Below are positions 62,216 to 64,000 of a DNA stretch of 64,000 nucleotides, in pieces. The notes under the pieces are model-generated. The model saw only the letters and a list, made by a program, of their open reading frames with translations, was not told the DNA's origin and made no database searches. The stretch comes from Pseudarthrobacter phenanthrenivorans. GTDB lineage: Bacteria; Actinomycetota; Actinomycetes; Actinomycetales; Micrococcaceae. The stretch lies in contig NZ_JWTB01000021.1 of NCBI RefSeq assembly GCF_000813845.1, positions 1-64,000 of the forward strand. The letters are read 5' to 3'. The first letter of the stretch is position 1. Each line of letters starts with the position of its first letter. The position numbers were made by a program, and so were the translations under genes.

Positions 62216-62827
62216 ATGCAGTACGCAGGCGGTTCAGGATGGCAGATCACCACCGATACGTCCGGACCGATGATGATTGCGCTCTACGTCCGGGACGCCG
62301 CCGGCCTCAATGGTGTGGGCCGCCCCGTACTTTCGCATACGGCGCCCAAGATCCGGCCGGCCGACCACACCCACCTGACCTCCGACGTCGGTGGCCTCAG
62401 CGCGCTGAAGACTGAATGGGAGGCATGGTGGGAGCAGCTGGTCAAGGCCCACCCGCATATGGCGCCGGAGCTTTCACCGCCCAGTTTCGAGGCCTTCGGC
62501 AACTCGCCGGCACTTCAGCGGGTGCTCCAGGCCCACTTCGGTGCAGCCTTGACCTGGGCCAGGGAACGCCGGAGCGAGTACGCCGAACTTGAAGCCGAAC
62601 GCGTGGCCACCGGAACTGACCAGTTGCTGGGCGAGATGGTGGACGACAGGCTGATGGAAGTGGGCCGGGACTCGCGCGACTTCACGCTGACCATCATCGA
62701 GCTGCCGCTGGATGAGCAGCGTGCCTGGTACCTGGAGCCGGACAAGATCATCATGAGCCAGGAGCTTATGGGCCAGCCCGAACTGTTCCGCAGCTATGTC
62801 CAGCCGGTGCTGGAGATCCTGGTCTAG
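62216..62827 (+). CDS. Conserved hypothetical protein, 203 aa
   Basis: A 203-residue soluble protein without signal, membrane segment or motif that I recognise. It begins MQYAGGSGWQITTDTSGPM, has a Trp-rich stretch EWEAWWEQLVKAHP, and a helical middle ALTWARERRSEYAELEAERVAT. The end contains AWYLEPDKIIMSQELM. The start has a clear GGGAAGGA. It is common, as far as I can tell, in Micrococcaceae near dapD and this lysozyme-like gene. It is convergent with the next gene, with a hairpin between. Confidence 0.7.
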   Translation: MQYAGGSGWQITTDTSGPMMIALYVRDAAGLNGVGRPVLSHTAPKIRPADHTHLTSDVGGLSALKTEWEAWWEQLVKAHPHMAPELSPPSFEAFGNSPALQRVLQAHFGAALTWARERRSEYAELEAERVATGTDQLLGEMVDDRLMEVGRDSRDFTLTIIELPLDEQRAWYLEPDKIIMSQELMGQPELFRSYVQPVLEILV

Positions 62828-62840
62828 CGCCCCGCACGGC

Positions 62841-62876
62841 AGGACGACGGCGGCACTCAGCTCCCGCCGTCGTCCT
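62841..62876. terminator. 13-bp hairpin at a convergent gene end
   Basis: AGGACGACGGCGG (62841-62853) pairs with 62864-62876 around a 10-base loop. It serves both convergent genes and overlaps the last codons of the minus-strand gene. Confidence 0.7.
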
Positions 62877-63729
62877 TGCGCACGGTGATGCGCACCTGGC
62901 CGCTGGCCGCGCCGGACTCCTGCCAGCCGTCCTCGCCCGTCCTGCGCCAGGTGTGGCCGGCGGCCTCCACCTGGGTCACTGACAAGTCCTTGGCGTTGGC
63001 TACCGCCCACTGGGCAACCGACCATGCAAACGCCCCGTCTGCGTCCACCACCAGGGCGGTGCCGTCCACCCGCGCGTCCACGCCGCCGTACGCCTGCTCA
63101 AGCTCGGTGGCAACGGTTGTGGTGTTCCCGCCGGCCATGGCGGAGCGAAGCGTGCACTGGACTCCGGCCGGGGTCTGCCCGGTAAGCCCGGACGCGAACG
63201 CGCGTCCCATGTCTTCGTGCTGGGCGTACGCCTTGGGGTAGGCGGACCGCTGTACCCGCTGGGCGGCGTCGGTGATGTCCAGCGTCTCATAGCCCGGGAT
63301 CTTCACCAGCGCGTCATAGAAGGCGTTGACGGCATAGTAGGGATCCATGATCTGCTCCTCGGTGCCCCAGCCCTGGGACGGGCGCTGCTGGAACAGGCCG
63401 CGCGAGTCAGGGCCCGCCTGGTCACCGTGCTCGATGTTGCGCAGCTTGGATTCCTGCATGGCGGTGGCCAGGGCGATGGTGGCCGCACGCGGGGGGAGGC
63501 CCCGCCGCACGGCTGTGGCCGTGATCAGGGCTGCGTTGGCTGCCTGGTCCGGTGCCAGTTCCCCGCTCCGACCGGCCGCCGAAGCAGTGCAGCGTTCCGA
63601 AACCAGCGTTTCGGAACGCTGCACGAAGTACACGGCTGTGTAGATTCCGCCTGCCAGCAGGGCAAGGGTGAGCAGCAGCACCGCCAGGCGGCGCAGGCCG
63701 CGCCTGCGCGCCACAGACAGAGGTGCCAC
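62857..63729 (-). CDS. Membrane-anchored lysozyme-fold (transglycosylase-like) protein
   Basis: A 290-residue protein with an N-terminal anchor (about residues 15-33, LAVLLLTLALLAGGIYTAVYF) and an outer domain. LATAMQESKLRNIEHGD and SRGLFQQRPSQGWGTEEQIMDP, with the Glu in MQES, resemble the active-site region of lysozyme-like transglycosylases. The rest has no known domain. Such proteins are widespread in actinobacteria and often mis-annotated as transporters. A perfect 17-bp inverted repeat lies within codons about 35-48. The GTG start follows a TAGTCT by four bases, which is too close for a sure promoter. dapD ends 7 bases upstream, so the two may be one operon. Confidence 0.8.
   Translation of the reverse strand: MAPLSVARRRGLRRLAVLLLTLALLAGGIYTAVYFVQRSETLVSERCTASAAGRSGELAPDQAANAALITATAVRRGLPPRAATIALATAMQESKLRNIEHGDQAGPDSRGLFQQRPSQGWGTEEQIMDPYYAVNAFYDALVKIPGYETLDITDAAQRVQRSAYPKAYAQHEDMGRAFASGLTGQTPAGVQCTLRSAMAGGNTTTVATELEQAYGGVDARVDGTALVVDADGAFAWSVAQWAVANAKDLSVTQVEAAGHTWRRTGEDGWQESGAASGQVRITVRKDDGGS
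63587..63624. repeat. 17-bp perfect hairpin inside a coding region
   Basis: GTGCAGCGTTCCGAAAC (63587-63603) and its exact complement (63608-63624) flank the 4-base loop CAGC, within the 5' part of the lysozyme-like gene (minus strand), about 105 bases into the coding sequence. Confidence 0.9.
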
Positions 63730-63736
63730 GAAGAGA

Positions 63737-64000
63737 CTAGTTGGCGTGCAGGGCGTCGTTCAGTTCCACGGTCTGGCCCTTGCGGGGGAGAGCCTCCACC
63801 GCGCCCGTGGTGGAGTTGCGGCGGAACAGCAGGTTGGGGACGCCGGAGAGCTCTGCAGCCTTGACGATCCTGGTGGTGTCCTCGCCCACTTCGTCCTTGG
63901 GGCCCGGAACGCGGACGCGGGTGCCGGCCGTGACGTAGAGGCCGGCTTCCACTACCGAATCGTCACCGATGCTGATGCCTACGCCGGAGTTCGCGCCGAG
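63737..64000 (-). CDS. dapD: Tetrahydrodipicolinate N-succinyltransferase, 3' part
   Basis: The last 88 residues of DapD, cut by the window edge, on the minus strand. It carries succinyl-CoA:THDP succinylation in the lysine/DAP pathway, one step before DapC. The left-handed beta-helix end is seen in LGANSGVGISIGDDSVVEAG and LYVTAGTRVRVPG, and the final segment LLFRRNSTTGAVEALP ... LNDALHAN matches the actinobacterial DapD terminus. The stop TAG is at 63737. It lies 7 bases before the lysozyme-like gene. Confidence 0.93.
   Translation of the reverse strand, partial: LGANSGVGISIGDDSVVEAGLYVTAGTRVRVPGPKDEVGEDTTRIVKAAELSGVPNLLFRRNSTTGAVEALPRKGQTVELNDALHAN

Noticed and set aside
1-64000. CRISPR arrays, IS elements, prophage or integrase genes
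   Set aside because: No regularly spaced repeats, transposase or integrase motifs, or att-like repeats at the tRNA were seen; the HNH/DUF222 gene is the only element linked to repeats.

Overview
This 64 kb window is high-GC actinobacterial chromosome, most like the Micrococcaceae (Arthrobacter/Pseudarthrobacter type). The support is the content: a DUF222/HNH protein, an actinobacterial GuaB3, an FdxA-DapC pair, DapD, DUF3090, Pr6Pr and DUF3817 membrane proteins, many GTG starts, and many genes whose start codon lies 6-8 bases after a TANNNT -10 box with no leader. There is no phage, plasmid, IS element or CRISPR array; it reads as housekeeping chromosome with transporter islands. The strain cannot be named from sequence alone.

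Layout. 1-10 kb: the 3' end of a DUF222/HNH gene, an ABC exporter, guaB3, glpD, a lone PTS EIIA, SURF1, a DUF3817 protein and guaA. 10-19.2 kb: a 1470-residue helicase-like protein with damaged ATPase motifs, a SAF-domain protein, an FmdB zinc ribbon, 5-formyl-THF cyclo-ligase, galU, a GNAT acetyltransferase and a membrane protein. 19.3-31.3 kb: tRNA-Ala(CGC), a rifampicin-phosphotransferase-like protein, small membrane proteins, corA with an Lrp/AsnC regulator, two MFS exporters each beside a regulator (one is an ynfM/ynfL-like divergent pair), an N-acetylglucosamine-kinase-like protein and a pirin. 31.4-37.3 kb: a four-gene osmoprotectant ABC operon, an alaA-like aminotransferase and a PPK2. 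37.3-46 kb: xseAB, ispH, rmuC, ychF, DUF3090 and a cysteine-free photolyase of the Fe-S type. 46-53.5 kb: a peptide ABC system with two binding proteins, two permeases and a fused double ATPase. 53.6-64 kb: a lipoprotein SGNH hydrolase, typA, fdxA-dapC, gltA, galE, a TetR regulator, a lysozyme-like protein and the 3' end of dapD.

How the genes fit together. guaB3 and guaA belong to guanine-nucleotide metabolism; glpD feeds glycerol 3-phosphate to the respiratory chain, to which SURF1 (cytochrome oxidase assembly) also belongs; galU and galE make UDP-glucose and UDP-galactose; dapC and dapD serve lysine and peptidoglycan synthesis by the succinylase route. Perfect hairpins end most operons, several between convergent genes.

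Most worth a second look: the helicase-like protein with Lys-to-Gln in Walker A; the photolyase with no cysteine; the Rph-architecture protein; a set of predicted leaderless promoters; perfect palindromes at the Lrp and LysR genes; a DtxR/IdeR-like core in the peptide-operon promoter; a 17-bp perfect hairpin inside a coding region; and small tandem repeats at several gene 3' ends.
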